A stretch of DNA of 64,000 nucleotides from assembly GCA_973895155.1 (NCBI GenBank), contig OZ316897.1, positions 9,176,001 to 9,240,000 of the forward strand, given 5' to 3'. The notes beneath the pieces are model-generated. The model did not search any database. It was not told where the DNA came from and was given only the letters and a program-made list of their open reading frames with translations. Position 1 is the stretch's first letter, and each line of letters starts with the position of its first letter. Below are positions 23,151-35,060 of this stretch, one piece after another. The position numbers and the translations under genes were made by a program. The DNA is from Marsupella aquatica. Its lineage: Eukaryota; Marchantiophyta.

Positions 23151-23700
23151 AAATGTGCACTCTTGTTGCGAGCATTTATCACATCACAAAATCTCATCTC
23201 AATTTGCTCAGGCAATTGATTTTCAATTTTAGTAGATCTAATAAACACTTCTAAACAAGACTTGTAGTTCTTAGGCAATGTAAACCTTCGCTCTGGCTTA
23301 GGTTGTACACGTAGCATGTGAAGTAAAAACTCACCAACCGTCAATTTGATATGCAGGGAACCCAAAACCATACCCTATTCATACAATTTGTCTTCTAGAT
23401 GTGTTATTTTTTGCTTAATCTCAGCGAGAGATTGTAATATCTGGTTTATGCCAGGGGGATTGCCAGGGGGATCGCCAGGGGGGGTCCTCCAACAGAGGGG
23501 TTCACTCCTGGGCCTGATCCTCCAACAGAGGGGTTCACTCCAGGGCCTAATCCTCCACCAGGGGATCCTCCAACAGGGGGGTTCACACCAGAGCCTGATC
23601 CTCCGCCATGGGGGTTCCCACCAGGGCCTGATGACATACACCTGGCCCTGAGCATAGCCAATCCCACACACAAAGGAGGAAACCTGAACGCCATATCTGC
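23024..23700 (-). pseudogene. Unknown gene delta, decayed copy 2
   Basis: Second copy of the gene remnant at 20645-21170, in the same orientation. It begins MAFRFPPLCVG then RARCMSSGPGG, presequence-like, followed by a Gly/Pro-rich tandem (GSGPGVNPSVGG-type units, 23480-23640) longer than in copy 1. A frame change leads to PPGINQILQSLAEIKQ, then HLEDKLYE and a TAG where copy 1 encodes Gln, then an open 115-aa stretch (23024-23371) ending KDSFGFRG. Each copy carries a stop where the other is open, so both look like pseudogenes of a parent elsewhere. Function unknown. Confidence 0.5.
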
Positions 23701-23775
23701 AATTTCAATCGTGGAACGTACCAATAGGGCAATCATTACCAATTGACTCAACACAAAGGGGCAGAGTACCACACC

Positions 23776-24350
23776 AAAAATCTCAGACACTACAAAATAT
23801 AGAAACTTCCAACAAATCAAGCAGTAACGAACAAGCCACCTACACCGATTTCACCGAAAATCTCAGACACTACAAAATACAGAAACTTCCGACGAATCAA
23901 GCAGTAACGAACGAGCCACCTACACCGATTTCAGTGGCACCACACAAAACACAACCCGCCCCTCTCTACTGCACGTTTCTTCATGTCAAAGTGAAGGATT
24001 GAGACCTAATTGCAATGCTCTCAATTACTACAAAATTCCAAAAAACACACTCAAATGGTCGACACCAAATCCGGACCGAAGTGGAACGAGGGCACGAACC
24101 ACAACAGAATGATCTCATACCAAACTCACCAAAACCATCCTCTTTGAGACAAGCACTATCAACCCTTATCCTCGACCGCTGCTGCCCTCGCAATCGCCCA
24201 ATTCCAGCACACACTCACAAACGGTCGAGACCAGATCAGGACCGAAACAAAACACGTGGACGAAACATGACCGATCTCCTACGATACTCACCAAAATCCT
24301 CTTTCGAGATACAATCTATCGTCCCCTGGACATCAACCCGTTGAGCTTGC
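23776..24350. repeat. Tandem duplications upstream of delta copy 2
   Basis: An about 80-bp tandem pair (about 23776-23856 and 23857-23936) shares AATCTCAGACACTACAAAAT and GCCACCTACACCGATTTCA. Farther on, 24057-24180 and 24223-24350 are a more diverged pair sharing GGTCGA(C/G)ACCA and ACTCACCAAAA(C/T)C. This would be the promoter or 5' region of delta copy 2. Confidence 0.65.
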
Positions 24351-24529
24351 TCGGCTCCTCTCCTCCACGATCGCTTGCTCGAGCTTTGTCGCATTTCAAC
24401 GGACTCCAAGCTTCTTGATCTGTCTTGAAACCACGCCCGACACATCGCCGAGAGACCGGCAACTCCAAGAGTCTACCTGGGTAAAGGAATAAGGGGGCTT
24501 ACCAGAACTCTTCCACAATTTCATTTTAA

Positions 24530-25163
24530 CTATTCGATAGATTGTTTGTATCCCATTAGTCAGTTTCCTACCTAGTTAAAGACCCCATTCACCAGAATCT
24601 AATGGTCATCGTTAAATCTAGGTAGATCGAGCGGTCAGGAAATAATTCAAGAACAACGGATAAAGAATATTGGCAGCTTTCTCTCCTTCACAATGGCAAA
24701 CAAAGAAAATTGTTAAAAAATACGCTGGGATGGACCGACTCATAACATCAAAACAAATGCTCAACTACTATAGATAATACACTTTATGATTTTGATCAAA
24801 TGTTTAGGGTTTAGGGATTAGGGTAGACAACGGCTGTTTGGACTGGGGTTACGAGCCTGTAACCCTGTGGCCAGAAAGTGAGTCAGTTTTTCAGAGCGGT
24901 CTGGGAGCACCATTCCCACCAGCCCACCTCCAGATGGTTCTACATGTATAGGTACCCCCCATCAATTGCCTCCTTGTGGCTGGAGTCCCGGTTGGAGTCA
25001 ATGAGCGAGCCTTTTTTAATGTCAAAAACAAATTCCACATATGTGGCTTTATCAATTTCACCGCCAAATATGTAGTACTTAGCCACATTACTTCCTCCGA
25101 TCACTTATTCTTAGCCAAGATAGGATGATTCTCTTCACATATAGGGAGAGTCCGTGTTAGATC
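24530..25163. repeat. Repeat complex segment alpha, copy 2
   Basis: Second copy of 18723-19376. It runs into the third MITE-like copy without the CTCTCGGGGG end, so its junction is truncated or rearranged. Confidence 0.8.
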
Positions 25164-25424
25164 TTTGTAACCACGTGCGATCCAAAATATGTATTTTTCA
25201 TATAAATTAACTAAATTTTGAAAAGTGTAGGAGGCAAAAAAGAGGTGTTATAAACTCATGTTTATAGAATATGCTCTAATATATACTTTTTATAAAGTAA
25301 AATAGGTTATTAATATTGAAAATAAAGAATATTCTTGTAATATTTTCTTTATAAAATAGGTCTATTTATATTAGGCTAAGATTGCACGCGGTACTCCAAA
25401 ATATACACTTAATTAACCTCCCAA
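25164..25424 (+). mobile_element. MITE-like element with CACGTG termini, copy 3 (left-truncated)
   Basis: About 260 bp nearly identical to 21805-22068, including the right flank into segment beta. It therefore arose by duplication of the copy-2 insertion together with its flank, not by a new transposition. The left terminus is missing. Confidence 0.7.
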
Positions 25425-26250
25425 ACATTACTTTATCCGATCACTTATTTTTAGCCAAGATATGATGATTCTTTGCAAATATAGGGAGAGCCCATGATAA
25501 ATTTAAGTGTAGGAGACTTGGATCCAAAAGATGCTCCATTATCTCCTTGGTTAGAGTTGACAGCAACCACTTTAGCTATTTTTCAAAATCCTTTAAAACA
25601 AATGATGGGGTGGACCCCTCTTGGGTGTGCCCACTTGCATCTAGGAGTGTCTAGGTGTACAAGGAAGCACCCCTTTCCAGTATATAAATGCACAACAATC
25701 GAAGGACAAGCCTGTTTATCTTGGAGAGCATAATTATAGGAATGCTTTAATAGATTCATTGCAAACACCAAGCTCATTATGAACACTGAAACCCAAGGTC
25801 ACTCAGGGCAATGGGAGCCCAACCCTGTTTAGATCTAGGATAGCATGCTATCTAGGTTTAATAGACTCATTCCAAACACTAAGTTTGCACTGTCTGGGCA
25901 TTTATGCTCACCTACTATTAGCTCATTACAAAATTTCTCCTTTTGTTTTTACAAAAATTAGTGAAAGTAAAAAGCTCTGGCCTTGAGGGTGTCAAGGTCC
26001 AGTATGTCCCTTTGGAATTGTCATTGTGAGCTTCTTCTCTTGTATTCCATCATTTTTATTGAGATAAGTTATAATTTCAAGGCAAAATCAAGCACTACTA
26101 GTTGGTTTTTGAATAATAAGCCCAATCATTGTACAATAGGACATTTTTTGCTTGGGTCAGCAGGCAAGGAGCTCAATATGTCAAAATGGGTACCCTTGAT
26201 TAACACAAGATATATATACAGATCAAGGAAACTGTCGACGTCTTCTCCAA
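25425..26250. repeat. Repeat complex segments beta-gamma, copy 3
   Basis: Near-identical to 22076-22730 for the first 650 bp, including the 79-aa ORF (25494-25733, +), then increasingly diverged and lacking the delta gene block. Confidence 0.8.
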
Positions 26251-27575
26251 AGGAAATTTGTAACCTCCATTATTGTATCCTATCATTTTTATTGAGGTAA
26301 ATGTTGATCAAGGGAAAAGAAAACACTAAGTAAGCTTTTGAATACTAAACCAGAACATTCTAATAAAGTACATAAAAAATTATAATATCACACTACTAAA
26401 AACCAATAGGTGCCCATCAAGTATACACAATCTTGGCACAGGTTAGAGACCCAATAAACCGGGGGGGGGGGGCACATGGTAAAACCCTAGACACTAAAAG
26501 CCAAAGCGATAACATATTGACAAACTGAAAGGCCTCCATTAGAGCTCCAACATAAATTCCATAGGAGGCTCCAGCAGAGTAATTTAACTAGAGGCTCTAT
26601 AACTGACCGCCTCCCCCCTACAAAGAATGGTGATGCCCTCTTTAGTGCGACATACATCCATTATCTAAAGAAGGTTGTTATGAAAGAAACCAAGGGATAA
26701 GGCCTCCGCTCGACGCAAAGTGCTGTGCAGGATTGTAAGAAGAGGTCAAAGATCGGGTGAAGAGCCCCAAAGACCTCTGAAGCAAACGGATAACAGGTCC
26801 CAGGGATAATGCTTAACATAAGCCTCCTCCTTAAGTCGGGCAGCCCGGGCAGCAGCATGTCCCGCACATGGGCAGTCACCGCAACATTGGTCCCGCCGCA
26901 GGGTCGGCAATGACCTTATCCTTGAGGGCCCAAACTCCAGTCTTAGAAAAGACCAGATCAGCACACAGCAGATGAGGGACCCAGTCCCATGGTGACACCA
27001 CACATCACTACTCCATCCAGACATGGTGCCCTGAGTCTTGGGAAATGGCTGTCACCCACATCACACATGTCATCTTGTGTTATAGTCCTTTCACTGCCAT
27101 GACAACGCGGAAGAATATGAGCCCCTCCCTATAAGACGCCCCCACAAACACAAGTGGGTTGGCCCATAGACACAAGCCAGTGAGGTGGATTATTTTTGTC
27201 ATTTTGTTTTGTTTTGCTGAGGAGGCAAGGAGGTGGGTGCCCCAAGATGTCAAACTGGGTACCTTTGCCAACACCCTGGAAAGTGGACCCTATACTGGAA
27301 CAATTTTAATTGTTTTCCCCCATTTTTGAATCGATGGCCTGGCCTTGCTTTCAGTGTACGACAGTAGCTTAGACTACTGACGTCCAGGTTTTTGTCCTTC
27401 CCTTGGAAATCAAGCTTTAATGGAAACCTTGATAGAATAGAGATGGCAGGAGCACGTCTTCTCCAAGGAAACGTTATCTGAGTCAACAACAAGACATCCC
27501 CAAATGCTCTCCTCATCACTCCTGCAGGTTGAGCGAGAAAAACCTGGCAACGACACTGAGCCTCGACTGACTCCA
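26251..27575. other. Intergenic, no supported gene
   Basis: No gene recognised. A G-homopolymer of about 12 lies near 26461. Overlapping minus-strand ORFs (26661-26879, 26746-27024, 27250-27519) show no motif I recognise. The last 100 bp may be erlin promoter. Confidence 0.45.
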
Positions 27576-27681
27576 GCCCAGTAAGTGAGGTTGGAGGACA
27601 GATTCGTTGTAGGTAACGACGCTCGCTACTGCCGCCCGGTGAGTGAGCTTGGAGTACAGATTCGTTGTAGGTAACGACGCT
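27576..27681 (+). repeat. 58-bp-period duplication carrying splice-donor-like sites
   Basis: Two 48-bp copies (27576-27623 and 27634-27681). Copy 1 starts GCCCA/GTAAGTGAGG and copy 2 GCCCG/GTGAGTGAGC; both end GATTCGTTGTAGGTAACGAC. Each begins with a good 5' splice-site match, and CTTCTTTCAG at 27681-27689 is acceptor-like, so this may be a 5'-UTR region of the erlin gene with alternative donors. Inference only. Confidence 0.6.
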
Positions 27682-27700
27682 TCTTTCAGTTTCTGCTGCT

Positions 27701-28013
27701 GATTCTAACGATTCATCATTTCTCGGTGCTGGCTCCTGGTTTGAGCTTCATCTCTGACGCCCATTTGCTTTTCTGCTCTAGAGTTTTTATTTGCGTTTCA
27801 CTTCTGATTCTAACGATTCATCATGGCTCGGTGCTGGCTCCTGGTTTGGGCTTCATCGCTGACGCCCATTTGCTTTTCTGCTCTAGAGTTTTTATTTGCG
27901 TTTCATTGCTGATTCTAACGATTCATCATTGCTCGGTGCTGGCTCCTGGTTTGGGCTTCATCGCTGACACCCATTTGCTTTTCTGCTCTAGATTTTTATT
28001 TGCGTTTCATTGT
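27701..28013 (+). repeat. Three tandem 105-bp repeats upstream of the erlin gene
   Basis: Copies start at 27701, 27806 and 27911, each with GATTCTAACGATTCATCAT, followed by CTCGGTGCTGGCTCCTGG and GCCCATTTGCTTTTCTGCTC (ACCC in the third). The period is a multiple of three, so one frame stays open through all copies. Confidence 0.92.
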
Positions 28014-28211
28014 TGGCATGTTTGGTTGGACTTTTGTCTCTGGAGTGAGCTTTTCCGGCCGTTCTTTCGGGAAGCTTGGATCATTTCTTACTCTTATTTT
28101 AATGGCACTGGCAGGGCAGGTAGGCTGGGTGCAAGAGTTTACGAGCGAGGACTACTAGGTCACGTGGGTGTCTTGATTGTGATCGTGGACGAGCAGGTGG
28201 GGAGGATATAG
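27726..28211 (+). promoter_or_regulatory. Upstream ORF of 161 codons in the erlin leader
   Basis: An ORF starting in the first 105-bp repeat reads through all three copies as a repeated hydrophobic segment (HLLFCSRVFICVSLL) and stops at 28209-28211, nine bases before the erlin ATG. If the leader is transcribed unspliced, this uORF would limit initiation at 28221. It could equally be removed by a 5'-UTR intron or be chance. Not proposed as a functional protein. Confidence 0.35.
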
Positions 28212-28220
28212 AGAGGAAGA

Positions 28221-29309
28221 ATGGACGGCGGCAGGAGTGGAGCGCGTTCGCCAGGGAATCCTTCTATGCGATCTGGAGCTGCAGCAGCGAATGGCAATCC
28301 ACTGGCTGTGGTCGTTTCCGCATTGGCCATACTGTTTGCAGTAGTCATTCCAGTGATGGGTGTTGCCGGCAATCAATGGGGCATAGTGCACCAAATTCCG
28401 GAAGGGCATGTGGGGGTTTACTGGAGAGGAGGCGCATTGCTGAAGACGGTTTCATCACCTGGGTTTCATTTGATGTTGCCCTTCGTGACAAGGTATGAGC
28501 CCATCCAGGTCACCATCCAGACGGATCAGGTGAAGGACATTCCCTGTGGCACGAAAGGAGGAGTCATGATCTACTTTGACAAAATTGAGGTCGTGAACCG
28601 GCTCAATAGGGATTATGTTTACGATACGATTCTCAATTATGGCGTGAGTTATGACAAGACATGGATTTATGACAAGGTGCATCATGAGATCAATCAATTC
28701 TGCAGTTCGCATACACTCCAAGAAGTGTATATCGACCAATTTGATCAGATTGATGAGACAATGAAAGAGGTCATTCAGCGTGACTGCACGACATATGCTC
28801 CAGGCATTGAGATTATCGGTGTTAGGGTCACGAAGCCAAACATCCCTGTCTCGATTAAAAGAAATTATGAAATCATGGAAGAAGAGCGGACCAAGGTGTT
28901 GATTGCCGTTGAAAAGCAAAAGGTGGCTGAGAAGGAAGCAGAAACTGAGAAGAAAAGGGCAATTACAGATGCAGAGTCCAAGGCTGGTGTGAGCAGAATT
29001 TTCATGGAACAACGCATTATGGAGAAAGAGAGTCTACGGCTCCAACAGCAGATTGAAGATGAGATGTTTCTCGCTCGGGAGAAAAGCTTCGCTGATGCAA
29101 ATTACTACAAGGTGTTGAAAGAAGCTGAAGCAAATAAACTCAAGTTGACACCCGAGTTCTTGGAGCTGAGGTTCATCGAGTCCATAAGCAACAACACAAA
29201 AATATTCTATGGGGAAAAGATCCCAAGCATGGTATATGATCAGAGACTACTCGGAAAGTTCTTTTCAGACAACAGCAAAGAAATTGATAATGCATCTCTA
29301 GGTTTCTAG
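28221..29309 (+). CDS. Erlin-type SPFH/band-7 ER membrane protein
   Basis: Uninterrupted 362-aa ORF matching plant and animal erlins (human ERLIN1/2; Arabidopsis At2g03510). A short polar N-terminus is followed by a membrane segment (about 27-48, [19 protein letters not shown]), an SPFH domain (about 55-240, with [16 protein letters not shown] and [15 protein letters not shown]), an Ala/Glu/Lys-rich helix (about 225-300), and the oligomerisation-type end [17 protein letters not shown]. Animal erlins form large ER-lumenal rings that bind the RNF170 ubiquitin ligase, cholesterol and PI(3)P and promote ERAD of IP3 receptors; the plant role is less clear. The start fits the family, with a short cytosolic tail before the TM. 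No introns in the coding region. It converges with the SDR gene at 30480. Confidence 0.95.
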   Translation: MDGGRSGARSPGNPSMRSGAAAANGNPLAVVVSALAILFAVVIPVMGVAGNQWGIVHQIPEGHVGVYWRGGALLKTVSSPGFHLMLPFVTRYEPIQVTIQTDQVKDIPCGTKGGVMIYFDKIEVVNRLNRDYVYDTILNYGVSYDKTWIYDKVHHEINQFCSSHTLQEVYIDQFDQIDETMKEVIQRDCTTYAPGIEIIGVRVTKPNIPVSIKRNYEIMEEERTKVLIAVEKQKVAEKEAETEKKRAITDAESKAGVSRIFMEQRIMEKESLRLQQQIEDEMFLAREKSFADANYYKVLKEAEANKLKLTPEFLELRFIESISNNTKIFYGEKIPSMVYDQRLLGKFFSDNSKEIDNASLGF

Positions 29310-30479
29310 ATCGGAAGTGTAAAAAGCGGGTGACAGCACTTCGTGCTTGTGAGAGTGTGGTATGGACTTGTCATTAGACATGTAAGAGTTTTGTTTCAGT
29401 ATCAGCGAGCCCTGGTTTCTTGGCAAAGTACGTTACTATGCTATAGTAATCCCTGCATACTTTCGGATACTCCTTTCCACCGAACTGTTGGTTTTGGAGG
29501 GTTTCGACGATGAGAGGGAAACGTTAGTATGGAGCAAAGTTCTGTTCTGAGTTTCTTGTCATTTCGCTCAAGACTAATTGGCTTTTGGCCACCTCGATAG
29601 TATCTGTCAGAAAAAAAGATTTTGGAAAAAGAAGATGCGCCAACGAAGTCATCAAACCTCCTTACTTTTTGTCCACCTAAGTTTGCCAATCTTTCTACTG
29701 GAGGCAATTGCGTAAACCCAAACCAGTTGTCCTGCCTACCAGTCCAGACACTTCAAACATTCTTAACGAGGGACTGAATTAGCGCTACAGTAGTTAAGTG
29801 CTTCAGATGTTTAAGTGCTTTAGATGTTTAAGTCCTTCAGATATGTATAATATTATCAGTCACACGTTCAACAGGGCCCTTGGAGGACACCGAGAATGAG
29901 TTCAGCAGATCGAAAGGGGCGAAAGGACGGACAAGAGTGAGTGCACAGAGGAGATTGGCTATCAGTGGAAAGCCTGTATGAGACTGTTTCGTAATATTCA
30001 AATGTCGGACTACCCTAAATTTACACCACTCTGATTTTGGCGAGTTTCGTATTAAGGTGGACGGAATATAAAATGCAGGATGGTACACTGAAATGGTTTG
30101 AGTCGAGGTCATTTCTTCGAATAGCATCGCGGTGAGGACTTACTTCAGACAAGGTTGTGAGTGGAAGAAATCGATAAGATACAGCAGAACATAAAGAACA
30201 GTCATTACAAAGCATCCAGCCTCATACTCCGAAATACAGTGTGTGCATTCAGAAAACGTATCTAAACGGAAGTCATTATGCCTTTCCCACATCAATATAC
30301 TGATCAAAATGGGGCTTAGCAGCCAGAGATACTTTCCACACTCTTGACGACTATCTGCGATTTGACCAAGTGTTCAAGTAGCTTTCGACCGTGCATAATT
30401 GTGTAATTCAACCCTTCAGGGCTTTGTTGGAGCTTCTTTAGCATTGGCAGGTGACATAGTTTGTCATTCGAGTGTAGGT
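29310..30479. other. Convergent 3' flank of erlin and SDR genes
   Basis: Holds the 3' ends of two converging genes. A short imperfect direct repeat at about 29795-29842 repeats AAGT(G/C)CTT(C/T)AGAT. No other feature seen. Confidence 0.5.
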
Positions 30480-33400
30480 TTAATCTTGTGAACAGTGGGC
30501 ACTGCAAACACGGGAGGATGCTTCCCAAAGCTGCAGACCAAGTTCTGAGTCGTAGGAGAGGGATGATGACCTCAAGATCCTCCCATGGCCCCCAAAAAAG
30601 TACTTACCGGACAATTCCTGATGGAAGAAATATAATGAAGTCAGTCATAATTACAGTATGGAAACATCAGTTGCTGGTCAGAACTAGAAAGGCACCCAAC
30701 TTCAATCAGTCATGCTCTCGAGTTTACAAAGTAAATTGTTGTGCTTATGGACCACAGCGTTTCGATGAAATATTTGGCTTCATTTTAAGCAAGTCAGGAT
30801 GCGAGTTACATTGAGCAGCAGACGGTTTCTTTTCAAACCTATAATACTAGTGAGAGTGCTCGAAGGGAAAGTATTCGGTTCAGACAACACCATAGCTGAC
30901 TAGGGTTCTACGGTATAATGCTTCTACGCTCAAACTGTCTCGATGCTTCACTGGACTAGCTGTCTTATTCCTTCAACTCTGGATTTCAATGAGTGGACTC
31001 TGACTATAGGCCACTTTCCAAGGGCCTGCGAAACAGTGAATGTGATACTCAGGTGCTCTGCAATAGCCTTTCTACAATTTATTTGACAGATGAAGAGGAG
31101 ACCGAGGAATAACCACCAGAGCATGAGCATGAATTGAATCAAGCACTAAGGGTGCCAGTAGAGATGAGGTAATAATTGTCATGATTGGATGTAATTGGGT
31201 CAAGCCACAACCTATGGAGCAATTGCACTAATTGCAAACGAGAAAGAAAACGAAATATTAACCTTGGGAGCCAGGGCCGCATCAATGACTGCATTAGCTC
31301 CTGTTGAAGGACTTTGTAGTAGTCCCATAAGTCTTAGTACAAAGTGGGTAAACCACTCAAGCCAGCCTGGCAGCTCATGCATTATATTCGTCTTGACAAT
31401 TCCAGGATCTGCTGCCCTGCTCACAATTTAAATCAAAGTAGGAAGGAAAAGGTGGTGCACGTGGAGGTGAATGGACAGCAGAAAGGGGAATGAACAACAT
31501 TTGCTGTTGATCCAAACGAAAACGGACTTCATAGCGTCTTGTCGTAGAACCAGCAGAAATGATTGCAAAGGCCACGAAAGAAATGTCCCGAATGGGTTTT
31601 TAAACCTTGATTAAAATAAAGATATAAGATTTGAAGATTTTTAAAAACTCCAAGAAGAATGATAGAGCGGAGACGTACAGGACACTAACTTTAGAAGAAG
31701 CAACTGTTTCTGAAAGACGACGATGAAGTTCATATGTAAACAGAACTAAGCATACTGCACAGACAGGCGATTTGTCTGTTAGTAATCCTCGCAAACAAGG
31801 TGTTTGACTCTATGCCATCTCAAGGACGATACAAATTTTCTGTAAGCACCTTTCATGACTAGCAAAAGGAATTAGATTTCGTGCACATTCAAGAGCAGTT
31901 CAGGAAAGACGGCCTAGTTTCATGATAGGACTGTACCTTTAGAAGTTTCATAAATTTGAGCTATTCTGTACCAGTCGCCCTTGCAAGAATTTTGCATAGA
32001 GCCTTGTGCCAGCTCTTTCTCTCCAATGTTCAGGGTTTTCACTGCAAACACCCCAGTCAAACGTCAAGCAGTAAACTTAGATTTGGGCTACCTTGTTCCT
32101 TAATCGGAACATCAGTGTCTGTTTACTCCGCATCACTGTACAGCAAGATCATAGTTAGCTTGAAATCCAACCGATCAGAATGGTAGTGGGATGGAACGTA
32201 CCGCAACGGTGAGTAAAGGACGATACATTGACAATGCGAGCGTGAGGGGACTTTTGGAGCATGGGCAGAAGCTGTTGAGTCAGCAAGTAAGGGCCCAAGT
32301 AATTACTCGCCATTATGCTGTTTCAAACAGTCACAACATTTGGGATTGATTGATATATCAGAAATTAGGTTTGGCTGGAAATGTGTGGACACCATTTGCT
32401 GAGTAATCGAGAGTAATAGGGAAGATTCATACTGTACCTGTCAAATCCACCATCAGTCCACCTTTGAGAGCACGCCAGAATGCCGGCATTGTTGACGAGG
32501 AGTTGTAGCTCTCGAGCTGGCTGAGAGTGTTGCAATGATGATTCGACTGCTTGCTTGAAGGAAAGGATGGAATTCGCTGAGCACAAATCCAGCTCCAATG
32601 CTTCCATTTGGATATTGCCGTGCTTCTTCGTCAGCTCCCTTTTGACCTATAATGGCCAAGAATCACCCTCGTCAAAAGAAGGACAGACGAAATCAGGAAC
32701 GAGGCAATTTTTAGACCCAGCGCTGACATGAACCCATATGTGCAGATTTTGTCAGCGCAGAAGCAGAAGATTCTGGACAGTTCAACAAATGTTATAGGGA
32801 AACGAAACGCTGAGAAACTCTCAATGGGTGCAAAGTGGTGGAGACAAGTTCAGCACTGGAAGAGAAAGACCTCAAGTAACTTGCTCATTGAGCGGCCAGC
32901 TGCGACATACCACATAACCAAAAGACCTCAGATCAGTACTTCGAAGAACATTGATGGAACAACAGTCTCAAAGAAAATTCTCGAAGTTTCAACATAGCCA
33001 CCAAGCTTGAGAAATAGACCACTAACCGAGAATTACTTGGTACCCGTGTAGAGCAAGAGCCTCAGCAGTTGCTTTGCCAATTCCAGAGGAAGCCTTGCAG
33101 ATATCACACAAAATCAGCTCTTCAGGGTAAAGCCCTCTAACAAGTCTACACCAGACCCACTAAATTCAAGTGGATCTCTGGTGATTAGATGCAGACCAAG
33201 AAAGGAGGCATTTGAGTGCAATTCAATTGATTCATTCCTCCATCAAAGCCGTTGTGCACTTCCACTGATGGCTTTAACCAAATTATCGCTCCAAGAAAGG
33301 CTCAATATGATGAGGCGAGACGAATTGAGAACATTCATCGGTGAAGCTTCTTCATTGTGCATTCACGTACAATCTTGGGACAAGTTTCCTAAATTACAGT

Positions 33401-34122
33401 TTTGGACTTCTGGTGGACCATAATTATACTACAGACTGCATCTTTCACATGAACTTCAAGATGAAAAGTCAATCGAAGAAAATTGAGTTGGAATGAATCA
33501 ATTGAATTGCACTCAAACTGTCCGATGGCCCTAGAGAGAGAGACTCTCCACAACTTGAAGCATCTGTCAATCCAATAGATAGACAAAGCATTGAATGGAT
33601 GTTTGCACACACGAAGTGGAGTTAGGTTAATAAGGTAAAGTGCCGCCAAGAAAGACGCCGAATGAGAATATGATGGTAAGTAAACAATGTGTACAACCTA
33701 TTGGATTCTTTGGACACGTCCTGGATGAGTTGGGGAGGGGGAAGACAAATGCATATATGGATTTTACGTTCTACAGCTCAAGGGCAAGAGCTGGGTCCGG
33801 AGTGAAGACATTTAGAGAACACATATCCGGCAGGAGAGAGTTGCTGGTCAACTAAGGCTAGAACATTCACTCCAAGCTGAAGGCGATGGTAGCACTCACT
33901 CACCCCAGTGACAATGCAAGTGAGGTCTGTGAGAGAAGCATTTTCCGGAGACGACCTGGGGAAGGAGACGACGGCCGGCGAGCGACACACCTTTTGAAAT
34001 ACCAACTTGAGATAGGAGAGGATGACAGCCAGAGTCCACAAAATTCCCATGCGAAACAGGTTGCCAAACCTCAGCACATCGTAAGCCCCGCGTGCCATAT
34101 CTCCCTTTGAAAAATCGGTCAA
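30480..34122 (-). CDS. Membrane-anchored short-chain dehydrogenase/reductase, 9 exons
   Basis: Minus-strand gene. Exons: 34122-33904, 33093-33027, 32899-32871, 32646-32438, 32317-32202, 32041-31937, 31754-31679, 31416-31263, 30617-30480; 1113 nt, 370 aa, phases consistent. Exon 3 is only 29 nt. An N-terminal hydrophobic segment (GILWTLAVILSYLKLVF) suggests membrane anchoring. The classical SDR Rossmann fold follows: T72-G-A-S-S-G-I-G79 cofactor loop, NNAG at 157-160, catalytic S208, Y244-E-T-S-K248, and PGIVKTNI after the active site. It resembles the Arabidopsis At5g53090/At5g53100 NAD(P)-binding Rossmann proteins (retinol-dehydrogenase-like), which have the same N-terminal anchor and C-terminal YFFGG.GR..SS.LSYD motif. 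The substrate is unknown. An alternative start at the MGILWT Met is possible. Divergent from the PPCS gene. Confidence 0.93.
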
Positions 34123-35060
34123 TTAGTGGACGCAGGAGGCGTTCTCATTCTCAACTTTGTCCCTCAGAGTAAGAAACAAAGTCTTTCAGTACATGCTTGC
34201 ATCCCAGAGCTGCAAACCAAACAACCCACTTCAACAACATGTCTCTATGGGATCATCTCTCCCCAGTGCCCTCTCTGTTCTCCTAATCCTTCCAATCTGG
34301 CCGTTTGTGCTTTTGGGGCGGTGGAGCCACAACAGCGGAAAGGAAGGAGATGAACGGCATGTCTGTCCAATAGCATTGAACGGAGTTTAGGGTGAGAAGT
34401 CATTGGTCCAGAAAAGTCAACCAATCATCTCCTCTGACCGTGTCGCAAATTGCTCCGTGCACAGCTTTTCGGCAACGGTGGGTGGAGGTATACCGTGCAA
34501 AGATCATGGAATGAACGAAGAGAAAATGCTACGGAATTGATAAACAGGGACTTGTACAATCAGGAGACTATCAACGAATCAGGGCTTATTGGGTTAGGTA
34601 CAGCGCACGGTCAAAAGCCTCTAGTCGGACTGTCTGTCGTCCATTCGAATCATCCTTTGGACTGATCTTCTGCGAGGATTGGATAAGTAAAGACGACCCT
34701 CGTCGCCAGATATAGACCTGTAGTTCCCCTCCTCAGCACACTCGATTCTTGTCCGATCTTGTCGGGTTTGTCATATGAGGGCAACGTTCTCGCCGGGTTG
34801 GGTGGAGGACTTTAAAGTTTAGGGCTTCCCGTTCACAGCGTTTTGTAATAGTGAGATTTTGATTATAGATCCTTTGTGAACTATACTTTCTTGGGATAAC
34901 TCCGAAGCATAAACTGTATCACTTCCATCTAGTTAGTGGGTGACGAGCCAGTGAGTCAGATTATCAGGTTGAGATGAGCTTCAAATCGACCCCATCCTGA
35001 AGCTTTAATAAATTTATTCATTGGGTGTTTTGTAGGTAATCTCTCGAGTTGCCAGCACTC
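34123..35060. promoter_or_regulatory. Divergent intergenic region between SDR and PPCS genes
   Basis: About 940 bp separate the two start codons, which point away from each other, so this stretch must contain both promoters and 5' UTRs. I see no clear TATA box in a convincing position. An SDR or PPCS 5'-UTR intron cannot be excluded: the PPCS ATG lies 24 bp after a TTTTGTAG acceptor-like site near 35027-35034. Confidence 0.55.
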
